A DNA stretch of 64,000 nucleotides, from the NCBI GenBank assembly GCA_017619315.1, contig JAFZSN010000003.1, positions 56,072-120,071 of the forward strand, written 5' to 3'. How positions within the stretch are numbered: position 1 is the first letter of the stretch; each line of letters starts with the position of its first letter. Below, piece after piece: positions 33,015-41,830 of the stretch. The notes beneath the pieces are model-generated. The model searched no databases. It saw only the letters and a program-made list of their open reading frames with translations, and had not been told where the DNA came from. Made by a program: the position numbers and the translations under genes. This stretch comes from Candidatus Saccharimonadota bacterium. Its GTDB lineage: Bacteria > Patescibacteriota > Saccharimonadia > Saccharimonadales > Saccharimonadaceae.

Positions 33015-33482
33015 ATGGCAAAAGCATTAAAGGATATCTCTTGGCAAGCCGAAGAATATATCGTACGCGACCGTAGCGTCTGGTGGTATGTTGGCCTATT
33101 TGTCGTCTCAGGCGGCCTTTGCGTCCTTTCTGTTTTCCTAGGCTGGTGGACTTTTCTCGTTCTGATCATCCTCAGCGTCATCGTAATTCTTGTTTCCATT
33201 TTCCGCCCACCCCGCAAAATCGACTACAAACTAGACAACGAAGGCCTCACCGAAGGTACAACTCTACATAAGTTTGCCGACTACAAAGCCTTTGGTATCC
33301 TCAAAGAAGACGAATATTTCTCTGCTGTTCTTATCCCCAAGAAACGCTTCGGTCTCAGCACTAAAGTCTACTTCAGCGAAGGTAACGGCGAACAAATCGT
33401 AGACATCCTAGGCAACCACTTACCGATGGAAGAAGTCAAGTTAGATTTCCTGGATAAAATCGTAAATTTCTTGCGCATTTAG
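33015..33482 (+). CDS. Membrane protein with two N-terminal helices, unknown
   Basis: 155 residues. Two membrane segments at about residues 25-65 (VWWYVGLFVVSGGLCVLSVFLGWWTFLVLIILSVIVILVSIF) precede a cytoplasmic beta-rich domain with a PH-like pattern (RKIDYKLDNEGLTEGTTLHKFADYKAFGILKED). An extended -10, TGATACAAT, lies 6 nt before the ATG without an SD: leaderless. No function assigned. Confidence 0.85.
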   Translation: MAKALKDISWQAEEYIVRDRSVWWYVGLFVVSGGLCVLSVFLGWWTFLVLIILSVIVILVSIFRPPRKIDYKLDNEGLTEGTTLHKFADYKAFGILKEDEYFSAVLIPKKRFGLSTKVYFSEGNGEQIVDILGNHLPMEEVKLDFLDKIVNFLRI

Positions 33483-33531
33483 AAATCTGTGCTATAATTA
33501 ACATAAGTATTAATATTAAAAGGTGGGCAAA

Positions 33532-34122
33532 ATGGACCAAAATCAACCAACAGTAGATAACAATCTGCAAAAAGCAATCGACGACATTACAAACAACACT
33601 AACATAGACCCTGTTTTTTCAGACCCAGTAGCTGCTCCATCTTCTGTACCAGAAGGTGACACTGGTGAACTAGGTGAACCAGTCGGACCATTCCCAGAAG
33701 CAACGCTCGAAGTCGTCGCCCCCGCCGAGGAAACGATTGCTCCAATCGAAGCAGTCAATATCCCAGATTTGAATGCTCCTGCCCCAGAACCGGCTCCGGT
33801 TGAAATGGCTATGCCGCCAGCCCCTGAACTAGCTCCTACCCCCGCTCCAATCATCGAAGCCCCAGTCGAAACTAAGGAACCAGAACCATCTTCTCTCAAC
33901 ATGCATCAAATCAAAGAAGCCGCACTTCGCGATTTACTCCCTCTCCTCGATAGGCTAGACATGAATGCTTCCCAAAAATTCGGCATTTATCGCGACGTAT
34001 TCGAAGATTTGCGCGATTACACTATTTTGGAACCCGCTTACAAAGCCGCCAAAGACATCTCTGATGACACCGAGCGCGCTAACGCGCTTCTCTACCTCAT
34101 CGAATCTATCGACAAGATGTAA
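33532..34122 (+). CDS. Pro/Ala/Glu-rich protein with helical C-terminal domain, unknown
   Basis: 196 residues from ATG 33532 (GGTGG upstream; a GTG at 33523 is the alternative). Residues ~20-125 are low-complexity, rich in Pro, Ala and Glu (APAPEPAPVEMAMPPAPELAPTP). The last ~65 residues form a helical domain (IKEAALRDLLPLLDRLDMNASQKFGIYRDVFEDL). No signal peptide or membrane helix. It ends at a strong terminator. Function unknown. Confidence 0.83.
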   Translation: MDQNQPTVDNNLQKAIDDITNNTNIDPVFSDPVAAPSSVPEGDTGELGEPVGPFPEATLEVVAPAEETIAPIEAVNIPDLNAPAPEPAPVEMAMPPAPELAPTPAPIIEAPVETKEPEPSSLNMHQIKEAALRDLLPLLDRLDMNASQKFGIYRDVFEDLRDYTILEPAYKAAKDISDDTERANALLYLIESIDKM

Positions 34123-34132
34123 GCAACAACAC

Positions 34133-34163
34133 AAAAAACCTCCGACTTCATTCGGAGGTTTTT
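34133..34163 (+). terminator. Intrinsic terminator
   Basis: Stem ACCTCCGA / TCGGAGGT with flanking A-run and T-run, directly after the Pro/Ala-rich protein gene. Confidence 0.92.
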
Positions 34164-34232
34164 GCACCATAATCTTTTGGATTATTGCTAAAAGATTTGA
34201 TATAATAAACTTATAATAAATGTGGAGGAAAA

Positions 34233-34865
34233 ATGGATAATCACAACGAGCAGCCAACAGCCAGCCAGGCAAAAACACCCAAGAAAAAAGGTAACAAGAA
34301 AAACCTAATCATAACTATTGTCACCATCGTAATACTCTGTGTTATTGCCGGGGTAATAGCATTCGTAATCATAAATAATAATAATAAGAATAATATCGGT
34401 GGCGAAGGAGATGATTCTCAAGGTCAACGCTTAAGCGAAGAAGAGAGAAAAGAAACCGAAGATACCCTGAAGCAATATGCTGAAGTCACCATCGAGGGCT
34501 ACAAAGATATTGATAACCCTGACACCGAAAAAAACAAAGCCGTTGTCGTCAAAGTTAAAAACATCTCCAAAGAGACAACTTCCATCGCTGCGACTATCGG
34601 TGCATATGACAGAGATGGCAATCTTCTCGAGACATCCTCAACCTACGCCGAAGGTCTTGAACCAGATCAATCTGTGATCTTTAATACCTTTATCTATACA
34701 GAGTTGACCGAGGATCAGCTCAGTTCCGCCACATTCAAAGTCTTTACCGCTAAAACCTACACAGCCGAAGGCTTAGTAGAAGAAACTGGTGAAGGGACCG
34801 AAGAGCCAGCCGAAGAGCAAGCCCCAGCAGAATCCGAGTCCACCGAAACAAACGAAAACCAATAA
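34233..34865 (+). CDS. Membrane-anchored protein with FxLYD-like domain
   Basis: 210 residues. A short basic head (KTPKKKGNKKN), one membrane helix (about 25-48, LIITIVTIVILCVIAGVIAFVII), an Asn-rich linker, then an Ig-like beta-sandwich (about 80-175; AVVVKVKNISKETTSIAATIGAYDRDGNLLETSSTYAEGLEPDQ) matching the FxLYD-type pattern. A Glu/Pro/Ala-rich tail follows. Exposed outside the membrane, probably cell-wall associated. Good SD (TGGAGG). Confidence 0.8.
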   Translation: MDNHNEQPTASQAKTPKKKGNKKNLIITIVTIVILCVIAGVIAFVIINNNNKNNIGGEGDDSQGQRLSEEERKETEDTLKQYAEVTIEGYKDIDNPDTEKNKAVVVKVKNISKETTSIAATIGAYDRDGNLLETSSTYAEGLEPDQSVIFNTFIYTELTEDQLSSATFKVFTAKTYTAEGLVEETGEGTEEPAEEQAPAESESTETNENQ

Positions 34866-34874
34866 TAAACCAAC

Positions 34875-34904
34875 AAAAAATGAGGCCTCACGGCCTCATT
34901 TTTT
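34875..34904. terminator. Bidirectional intrinsic terminator
   Basis: Perfect 13-bp stem AAAAAATGAGGCC / GGCCTCATTTTTT with a 4-nt loop between the convergent FxLYD-like gene and groEL. Confidence 0.95.
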
Positions 34905-34911
34905 AACGTAT

Positions 34912-36531
34912 CTAGTACACTCCCCCCATATCACCACCACCGACAGCTGGCTTCTCTTCTGGGATTTCGCAGATTAAAGCACCCATCGTAATTGCCGTCG
35001 CTGCAATCGAGGTAGCATTCTTAACCGCTTCCTTCGTGACCTTAGCCGGGTCAATCACGCCTGCCTTCTTAAGATCCACCAAGCCCTTCTCCGGAGTCAT
35101 TACGTTAACCCCAAATCCAGCCTTCGCATTCTCAACCTCAGCGAGCAAAGCCTGCGCATTTAATCCAGCGTTCTCCATGATATGTACAAATGGAGCCTTA
35201 AGGGCGTCACGCACAATCCTAGCACCTGCATCATCTGCGTCTAGCTTGCTAGCGAGATTTACCAAAGTAACGCCACCACCGGTTACAATTCCCTCAGCTA
35301 GCGCTGCCTTAGTTGCAGCCACTGCGTCGTCAACGCGGAACTTCTTCTCATCGATCTCAGTCTCGGTCGCCCCACCTACCTTAATCACAGCTACCCTACC
35401 AGATAGAGCCGCTGCTCTCTTCTCGAACTCTTCACGTTCATAATCGCTTCTAGCATTTCCAGCAAACGTATGAATCAGTGCAATCCTATCAGCCACCGCC
35501 TTCTTGTCGCCAGCACCCTTAATGATAGTTGTTGAATCCTTCTCAGCAATCACCTTATTCGCGGTACCAAGCACCTCAAGCCCCACTTCCTCTAGCTTAA
35601 GTCCCTTGTCAGCCGACACCAAAGTCGCATCCGTCAAAATAGCAATGTCTTCCATGATCTCTTTTCGCCTATCACCAAACGAAGGAGCCTTGAGCACCAA
35701 TGAATTAAATACGCCCTTGAGTTTGTTCAAAACTAGAAGGCTCAATGCCTCACCTTCAACTTCCTCAGCAATAATTACTAGATCCTTCTTTCCAGTCTGG
35801 GCTACTTTCTCAAGCAAAGGCAAAATATCATTCGCTGCCGAAATCTTCTTATCGGTTACCAAGATTAGTGGCTTCTCAAACACCGCCTCTTGCCTATTTA
35901 CGTCTGTAACAAAGAATGGTGAAGAGTATCCCTTATCATACGAGAATCCTTCCACAATTTCCTGCTCCATCTCGAGCCCCTGGCCAGCTTCTACTGTCAC
36001 TACACCATCTTTGCCAATCTTTGAAATTACCTCGGCAATTAGCTTACCAATTTCATTATCGCCAGCTGAAATAGTTGCAACTTCTGCCACCTTCGAAGAA
36101 TCCCCTTCAATCTTCTCAGAAACTTTATCAATCCCAGCTACAATATCCGCGCCAGCTTTTTCGATCCCACGGCGAAGTTCCATCGGATTCATCCCTGCCG
36201 CAATCAACTTATTTGCTTCATTCAAAATATTATAAGTCAGCACTGTCACAGTGGTAGTACCATCACCCGCAACCTTATTGAGCTTCTGTGCAGCAGTCTT
36301 GATTAGTTTCGCCCCCACAGCTTCACCGAGTGTCTCATCCTTATTTGGAAGCTCCACCGCTTCAGCCACAGTTACACCGTCGTGAGTAATCACTGGTGCA
36401 CCATATTCCTTCTCAATAATCACATTTTTACCCTTAGGGCCAAATGTCACTTTCACTGCATCATATAATTGCTTTGCTCCAGATAACACCTTTTCACGCG
36501 CTTCTGCTTCATAATAAATCTTCTTTGCCAT
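34912..36531 (-). CDS. groEL: Chaperonin GroEL (Hsp60)
   Basis: 539 residues, full length. Conserved start AKKIYYEAEAREKVLSGAKQLYDAVKVTFGPKGKNVIIEK, the nucleotide-binding GDGTTT motif (near residue 87), and the equatorial segment EGIVTGGGVTLVNL. Folds client proteins in the cytoplasm with GroES and ATP. The C-terminal tail is short (GGGDMGGVY) instead of the usual GGM repeats. It lies 19 nt after groES and shares its CIRCE-controlled promoter. Confidence 0.98.
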   Translation of the reverse strand: MAKKIYYEAEAREKVLSGAKQLYDAVKVTFGPKGKNVIIEKEYGAPVITHDGVTVAEAVELPNKDETLGEAVGAKLIKTAAQKLNKVAGDGTTTVTVLTYNILNEANKLIAAGMNPMELRRGIEKAGADIVAGIDKVSEKIEGDSSKVAEVATISAGDNEIGKLIAEVISKIGKDGVVTVEAGQGLEMEQEIVEGFSYDKGYSSPFFVTDVNRQEAVFEKPLILVTDKKISAANDILPLLEKVAQTGKKDLVIIAEEVEGEALSLLVLNKLKGVFNSLVLKAPSFGDRRKEIMEDIAILTDATLVSADKGLKLEEVGLEVLGTANKVIAEKDSTTIIKGAGDKKAVADRIALIHTFAGNARSDYEREEFEKRAAALSGRVAVIKVGGATETEIDEKKFRVDDAVAATKAALAEGIVTGGGVTLVNLASKLDADDAGARIVRDALKAPFVHIMENAGLNAQALLAEVENAKAGFGVNVMTPEKGLVDLKKAGVIDPAKVTKEAVKNATSIAATAITMGALICEIPEEKPAVGGGDMGGVY

Positions 36532-36550
36532 TTTTTCTCCTTCTTATCTG

Positions 36551-36805
36551 CTACATCGTAGCCAAAATATCTTCTTCTTTCAAAATAATATATTCTTTGT
36601 CATCAATCTTAAGATCAGTAGTTGAGTACTCTTTGTAAACGATCCTGTCGCCCTTCTTTACGGCCTTAACTTCAGGACCTACCGACTCTACCACTGCATA
36701 TGCCGGTTTCTCTTTTGCCTCACCAAGTAGTATTCCGGATTTAGTTTTTTCTAGCGGCTTCTCCACTACCGCCACCACGCGATCTTTTAACGGTTTTAGT
36801 GTCAT
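36551..36805 (-). CDS. groES: Co-chaperonin GroES (Hsp10)
   Basis: 84 residues, slightly shorter than usual. Conserved MTLKPLKDRVVAV, the mobile-loop region EKTKSGILLGEAKEKPAYAVVESVGP, and the C-terminal DKEYIILKEEDILATM. Forms the heptameric lid of GroEL. AAAGGAG ribosome site; promoter -10 at 36852-36847 with a CIRCE element upstream. Confidence 0.97.
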   Translation of the reverse strand: MTLKPLKDRVVAVVEKPLEKTKSGILLGEAKEKPAYAVVESVGPEVKAVKKGDRIVYKEYSTTDLKIDDKEYIILKEEDILATM

Positions 36806-36861
36806 TTTTCTCCTTTCAGGGCCTAAATAACCCTCTTTCTACCCCAATTATAGCACAAAAA

Positions 36862-36888
36862 TTGGCACTGTAAACCCCCGAGTGCCAA
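36862..36888. promoter_or_regulatory. CIRCE operator of groES-groEL (variant)
   Basis: TTGGCACTG-N9-GAGTGCCAA: a CIRCE with one arm mismatch and A-to-G / T-to-C changes that keep the pairing. It covers the -35 region of the groES promoter (TATAAT at 36852-36847 on the minus strand, preceded by TGTGC). Indicates HrcA control shared with dnaJ. Confidence 0.88.
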
Positions 36889-36900
36889 TTGTTGTTTTTA

Positions 36901-38097
36901 CTATTCAGCGTCCAATAATTCCGAAGCTTTCTTAATCATATAAGCCGCTTCATTTGTCGGAATAATATATACTGGCTTCGATCCTTCAGCGGCGATATTC
37001 GCATATCCTGCGCTTTTGTCAACCGAAACATCGCCCCTAAGCTTAAAGCCCATAAACTCCAATTTATCCATTATTGCGTTACGTACTGGGAAAGATCTCT
37101 CACCAATGGTTGCTGTAAATACAATCGCATCTACTCCGCCCATCTTTGCTGCAAACTCACCAATCTTACCGGCAACTCCATCAATAAACATATCAAATGC
37201 CTTTGCAGCTTTTTCATCATCTTCCTCAGCTCCAGCAATAATCTCGCGCATATCCGAAGATCCAGCAAGTGCTACAAGGCCAGATTGCTTGATCATTACC
37301 TTAATCGCTTCCTCTGCACCAAGTTTCTCACCGAGCAAAGCCCCGATCGTCGGGTCAATCGAACCAGTCCTCGTAGACGACATCAAACCTTCAAGTGGAG
37401 TCTCACCCATCGAAGTGTAAGCCGGTTCACCGTCGATAAATCCAGTCACCGAGCAACCAGAACCAAGGTGACATACGATCATCTTGTCTGCCAAAATCCC
37501 GAGTTCTTTTACCTTACCAATGATAAAGCCGTATGACGAACCGTGCGCACCATATCTTGCTAACTCAAATTCTTCCACTACCTCAGCCGGCAAAGCATAG
37601 TCGTTGTCACGACGTGAATCCCTGGTAAGCGCCTCTGAATCACTCATCGTAAGCACTGGAATACCAGGAAATGCCGCCATTGCATTTTTGAGCCCTCTAA
37701 TAGCGCCCGGTACATGTAACGGATAAGTAAGTTTTGCTTTCTCAAGCTCCACAAACGTTTCATCATCTGCAATGTGATGCTGCGTAAAATATTTCCCCGC
37801 CGCTGGCGTCCTTACCAAGATACCATCTAGAGGATGCGCCTCATTGATAAAGCCCTCCTTCTCGAAAATTGCCTTGGCCTCCTTAAACGCCTCGTCTAGG
37901 GAATCCCATTTCTTGTCAATCAATTCTTCCGAACCATCTGCCCGCGTAATCGTACAGATAAATTTCTTCTTGCCATCCTCTTCGATCCCCTCAAAATAGA
38001 GTGAGCAGACTTCATCTTCGCCCTCATAAAGCGAAAACTTCTCCGAAGATGACCCGGAATTAAGAACTAAAAAGATTTTTGTAATATTTGTTGCCAT
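36901..38097 (-). CDS. ackA: Acetate kinase
   Basis: 398 residues from ATG 38097 (GGAG upstream; a longer in-frame start 18 nt upstream is less likely). Catalyses acetate + ATP = acetyl phosphate + ADP, giving substrate-level ATP in fermenting cells. Signature segments: VLNSGSSSEKFSLYEG at the N-terminus, the YGAHGSSYGFI region, CHLGSGCSVTGFIDG and GLMSSTRTGSIDP, and the C-terminal FTATIGERS. No phosphotransacetylase in the window. Monocistronic. Confidence 0.96.
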   Translation of the reverse strand: MATNITKIFLVLNSGSSSEKFSLYEGEDEVCSLYFEGIEEDGKKKFICTITRADGSEELIDKKWDSLDEAFKEAKAIFEKEGFINEAHPLDGILVRTPAAGKYFTQHHIADDETFVELEKAKLTYPLHVPGAIRGLKNAMAAFPGIPVLTMSDSEALTRDSRRDNDYALPAEVVEEFELARYGAHGSSYGFIIGKVKELGILADKMIVCHLGSGCSVTGFIDGEPAYTSMGETPLEGLMSSTRTGSIDPTIGALLGEKLGAEEAIKVMIKQSGLVALAGSSDMREIIAGAEEDDEKAAKAFDMFIDGVAGKIGEFAAKMGGVDAIVFTATIGERSFPVRNAIMDKLEFMGFKLRGDVSVDKSAGYANIAAEGSKPVYIIPTNEAAYMIKKASELLDAE

Positions 38098-38157
38098 TTT
38101 TTCTCCTTTCCGCAATTATACCACAAAATAGCAAGTTGCACCCCCATCCCACCCTAT

Positions 38158-38814
38158 TTATAATAGTACAACCTTGAACCCACCTTCTTTTGCACCGCCC
38201 CATTCGTCCACCGCCTTTTTCACCCCTGGAAGAGCCGGATTACTATAATCATGTATTACCATCACGCCACCCTTACTCATCTTCGGTGCCACGAGTCTCA
38301 AAGAATCCCGAATAGACTCATAAAAATCTCCATCTAGAAAAGAAAATGAAATTGAGCTCGGCAAATCATCAGGGGTCAAATCCGAGAACCACCCCTTTGT
38401 AATTACCGGCACCGGCAGCCCCGCCCTCAGGAACCGCTCCTTTACTTCCCTCTTCGTGACCAAGAGTTCACCACTCTTAAAATCCACACCTAGGACCGAT
38501 TCATCACGCTCATTCTTCTCTGGTAATCCCTCAAAAGAATCATAAATCCACAGCCGTTTCTTGGGTTTTCCACCACCATCCTTATCCACTACTTTTTCAC
38601 CACTTTTCCACAGGTTATCCATAGACTTATCCACAGGGTTTTCCACAGAATTACCCCTGTTATAATCCCTTAAAACCTCCGCAAGAAGCAGCGAAGTGTC
38701 ACCCTTATAACATCCTAGCTCAACAAAATCACCATCCACCCCTAAGCATTCCTTAGCGAGCTCTATTATTTTCCGGGTTTCATCTGCCGAAACCTGATCA
38801 TTTTTCCACGCCAT
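38158..38814 (-). CDS. TylF/macrocin-O-methyltransferase-like protein with an odd insertion
   Basis: 218 residues. Class I SAM-dependent methyltransferase fold: GDFVELGCYKGDTSLLLAEVL (motif I, about 28-48), IYDSFEGLPEKN, then SFSFLDGDFYESIRDSL and GGVMVIHDYSNPALPGVKKAV near the C-terminus, all typical of the TylF family. About 30 residues between YNRG and KKRLWIYDSFEG (ENPVDKSMDNLWKSGEKVVD) look like an extra hydrophilic insertion. They are encoded by the DnaA-box-like cluster at 38582-38647. Lies 7 nt after uvrA and is probably cotranscribed. Substrate unknown. Confidence 0.85.
   Translation of the reverse strand: MAWKNDQVSADETRKIIELAKECLGVDGDFVELGCYKGDTSLLLAEVLRDYNRGNSVENPVDKSMDNLWKSGEKVVDKDGGGKPKKRLWIYDSFEGLPEKNERDESVLGVDFKSGELLVTKREVKERFLRAGLPVPVITKGWFSDLTPDDLPSSISFSFLDGDFYESIRDSLRLVAPKMSKGGVMVIHDYSNPALPGVKKAVDEWGGAKEGGFKVVLL
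38582..38647 (+). repeat. Phased cluster of five DnaA-box-like 9-mers
   Basis: Same-strand TTATCCACT (38582), TTTTCCACA (38604), TTATCCATA (38615), TTATCCACA (38627, perfect consensus) and TTTTCCACA (38639). Start-to-start spacings are 22, 11, 12 and 12 bp, i.e. about one helical turn. All match TTWTNCACA with at most one mismatch. They lie inside the methyltransferase coding region. Confidence 0.75.
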
Positions 38815-38821
38815 AAACCGC

Positions 38822-41752
38822 CTAACTCTTCAGGTATTTCCTCAAATATTCCCCAGTTGGTGTCTTTGCCGACTTCGCCAATTCCTCCGGCGTACCTTCT
38901 GCCACCACTTGTCCACCCTTAAGCCCCCCTTCTGGCCCCATATCAATAATCCAGTCCGCCGATTTTATTACGTGCAAATTATGCTCAATCACAATCATTG
39001 TATTTCCGCCGTCCACCAATCGGTTCAAAATCGTGAGCAGCCTCTTCACATCATCCGAATGAAGCCCCGTAGTCGGCTCATCCAAAATATACAAAGTTTT
39101 CCCCGTCGAGCGTCTCGATAGTTCTGTGGCGAGCTTAATCCTCTGCGCTTCACCACCCGAGAACGTTGTCGCCGGCTGCCCAAGACGAATATAGCCTAGC
39201 CCCACCTCTTGGATCGTCCTGAGTTTCGACGCGATCGACGGCACATTCCCGAAGAATTCCACTGCCTCATCAATCGTCATATCAAGCACCTGCGAGATAT
39301 CCTTCCCCTTATATTTCACCTCGAGGGCTTCCGCATTATACCTCTTGCCATGGCAGGCCGGACAAGTCACATACACATCAGGCAAGAAATGCATTTCAAT
39401 CTTGTTTACTCCGTCACCCTGACAATGCTCACATCTACCACCCTTCACATTAAACGAAAACCTGCCCGCCTTATACCCACGTATTTCTGCCTCAGGTTGG
39501 GAAGCAAATAATTCACGAATAGCAGTAAACACCCCAGTATAAGTTGCCGGGTTAGAACGCGGCGTTCTACCAATCGGCGATTGGTCAATCACGATCACCT
39601 TATTCAAATTCGATATCCCCTCAATCTTGTCGTGTAACCCCGACACCGTCTGCGCGCGGTGAAGCCGCGCCAAAAGCTCATTTGCCAAGATAGAATTCAC
39701 CAAAGTAGACTTCCCTGATCCGCTCACCCCAGACACCACCGTCATCACGCCCAGCGGGAAATGCACATCGATATTCTTCAAATTGTTTTCTCTAGCCCCC
39801 ACCACTACTAATTCCTGACCACGCTTCGCTTTTCGCCTCTTCTTCGGCACCGGAATCGTCAATGCGCCAGATAAATATTTACCCGTAATAGACTCTGGGT
39901 TTTTCATCACTTCTTCCGGAGTACCAGCGGCCACCAACTTACCACCTAGCGCACCCGCGCCAGGTCCAATATCAATAATATAATCGCTAGAAAGCATCGT
40001 GTCTTCATCGTGCTCCACCACCAGCACAGTATTCTTCAAATCCCTGAGATGTTTCAAAGTCGCAATCAATTTATCATTATCTCTCTGATGCAAACCAATC
40101 GAAGGCTCATCTAGCACATATAACACACCCTGAAGCCCCGAGCCAATTTGTGTCGCCAACCTAATTCTCTGAGCTTCACCGCCCGACAAAGTATTAGCCG
40201 CGCGCCCCAGCTCCAAATACCCGAGCCCCACATCCTGCATGAATTTCACTCTCTCGCGTATTTCCTTCAAAATTGGGTCCGCAATCATCTTCTCAGATTC
40301 AGAAAATCCCAAATCCTGCGATAATACTTCAAGTGCCGCATCTACGTCGAGATTACACATATCCACAATATTGAGATCGTGCACTGTCACCGCAAGAACC
40401 ACAGGTTTAAGTCTCGCTCCGTGACATTCTTGGCACTGCCTCACTCTCATAAATCTCTCAATATCATGTTTCGTAAAGTCTGAGACCTTCGGGTCATGAT
40501 ATCGCCTTTCAAGCATCGGGATCACACCCTCGTACGTCGTTTCATAAATCGTGCCATCCGCGAATCGCCCTGACCCGCTAATCTTCATCTCATACTTTTC
40601 GTCACCAGTTCCATACAAAATCATATGCCGCACTTCTTCGCTCAGTTCACCGATCGGCGTATACACATTAAACCCATGCTTCATCCCCACCGCCATCAAT
40701 CTTTTCAGCCACCAAGAGTCCTGCCCCACTCTATTAAATGGCCTAATTCCGCCTTCCGCAATTGTTAAATTATTATTAAATACGAGCGCCGGATCTATCT
40801 CCATCCTCGTTCCAAGCCCCGTACACACTGGGCATGCCCCTTCTGGTGCATTAAACGAAAACAGCCTTGGCGTAAGCTCCGGGATCAATTCTTCCGGATG
40901 GTCCGGACAGGCATACCTCTGTGAATAAGACAAAACCTCCGAGTTATTAGCCCCAATCCGCGTCTCCCCCACCGCTGTCGAATTATCCGTCACTCTTAGA
41001 ATCTGCATAATCCCCTGCCCCATCTCAAGTGCTTGTTCAATTGATCCCGCAATTCTACTCCTCATCTCTGGCGACAACACAAATCTATCCACCACTATCT
41101 CAATATCATGTCTTTCGTTTTTATTTAATTCCGGAAACTCATCCAATGCATAAATGATCCCATCCACTCTTACTCTCGAAAACCCGCGCGCCGAATACTG
41201 CTCTGGAATATGCGCAAATTCACCCTTTTTCGCTGATACGATTGGCGCAAGCAACATACATTTCGACCCTAGTGGCAACTTCATTACTTCATTTACGATA
41301 TCTTCCACCGACCTTCGGCTCACCTCTTTATGACAAATCGGACAGTGTGGCACCCCAACCCTAGCAAAAAGCAAACGCAAATAATCATATACCTCTGTCA
41401 CCGTCGCCACTGTTGAACGTGGGTTCCTAGAAGTGGATTTCTGATCTATCGATATCGCCGGACTAAGCCCCGTGATCGAATCAACATCCGGCTTATCCAT
41501 AATTCCGAGGAACATCCTAGCATAAGACGACAGCGATTCCACATACCGCCTCTGCCCTTCAGCGTAAATCGTATCAAAAGCTAAGGAAGATTTTCCCGAC
41601 CCAGATAACCCAGTAATGATCACCAGCTTATCTCTCGGGATATCAACGTCAAGATCATGCAGATTATTCTGTCTCGCCCCTCTCACCCTAATCACGTTCT
41701 CATTACCAAAAATCTCCCCCTGAGTCTCACCACTGATTTTTCCCTTTTCCAT
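38822..41752 (-). CDS. uvrA: UvrABC system protein A
   Basis: 976 residues, full length. DNA-damage recognition ATPase of nucleotide excision repair. Two ABC ATPase modules: Walker [24 protein letters not shown] near the N-terminus and [19 protein letters not shown] in the second half, with two [12 protein letters not shown] / [12 protein letters not shown] signatures. Zinc-binding motifs include CPICHKEV and CEHCQGDG...[10 protein letters not shown]. Promoter with TATAAT ~30 nt upstream of the ATG. UvrB and UvrC are not in the window. Confidence 0.98.
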   Translation of the reverse strand: MEKGKISGETQGEIFGNENVIRVRGARQNNLHDLDVDIPRDKLVIITGLSGSGKSSLAFDTIYAEGQRRYVESLSSYARMFLGIMDKPDVDSITGLSPAISIDQKSTSRNPRSTVATVTEVYDYLRLLFARVGVPHCPICHKEVSRRSVEDIVNEVMKLPLGSKCMLLAPIVSAKKGEFAHIPEQYSARGFSRVRVDGIIYALDEFPELNKNERHDIEIVVDRFVLSPEMRSRIAGSIEQALEMGQGIMQILRVTDNSTAVGETRIGANNSEVLSYSQRYACPDHPEELIPELTPRLFSFNAPEGACPVCTGLGTRMEIDPALVFNNNLTIAEGGIRPFNRVGQDSWWLKRLMAVGMKHGFNVYTPIGELSEEVRHMILYGTGDEKYEMKISGSGRFADGTIYETTYEGVIPMLERRYHDPKVSDFTKHDIERFMRVRQCQECHGARLKPVVLAVTVHDLNIVDMCNLDVDAALEVLSQDLGFSESEKMIADPILKEIRERVKFMQDVGLGYLELGRAANTLSGGEAQRIRLATQIGSGLQGVLYVLDEPSIGLHQRDNDKLIATLKHLRDLKNTVLVVEHDEDTMLSSDYIIDIGPGAGALGGKLVAAGTPEEVMKNPESITGKYLSGALTIPVPKKRRKAKRGQELVVVGARENNLKNIDVHFPLGVMTVVSGVSGSGKSTLVNSILANELLARLHRAQTVSGLHDKIEGISNLNKVIVIDQSPIGRTPRSNPATYTGVFTAIRELFASQPEAEIRGYKAGRFSFNVKGGRCEHCQGDGVNKIEMHFLPDVYVTCPACHGKRYNAEALEVKYKGKDISQVLDMTIDEAVEFFGNVPSIASKLRTIQEVGLGYIRLGQPATTFSGGEAQRIKLATELSRRSTGKTLYILDEPTTGLHSDDVKRLLTILNRLVDGGNTMIVIEHNLHVIKSADWIIDMGPEGGLKGGQVVAEGTPEELAKSAKTPTGEYLRKYLKS

Positions 41753-41830
41753 ACCAATCTTCCCTTAAATAAACGCGTATATTATACACCAAAAATCAAT
41801 TTCTGTCTAGACGGTGTTATAATAAACCAT

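Noticed and set aside
35504-36235. 243-codon open frame on the plus strand opposite groEL
   Set aside because: Antisense shadow of groEL codon structure; no start signal and Ser/Ile-rich composition typical of reverse-frame artefacts.
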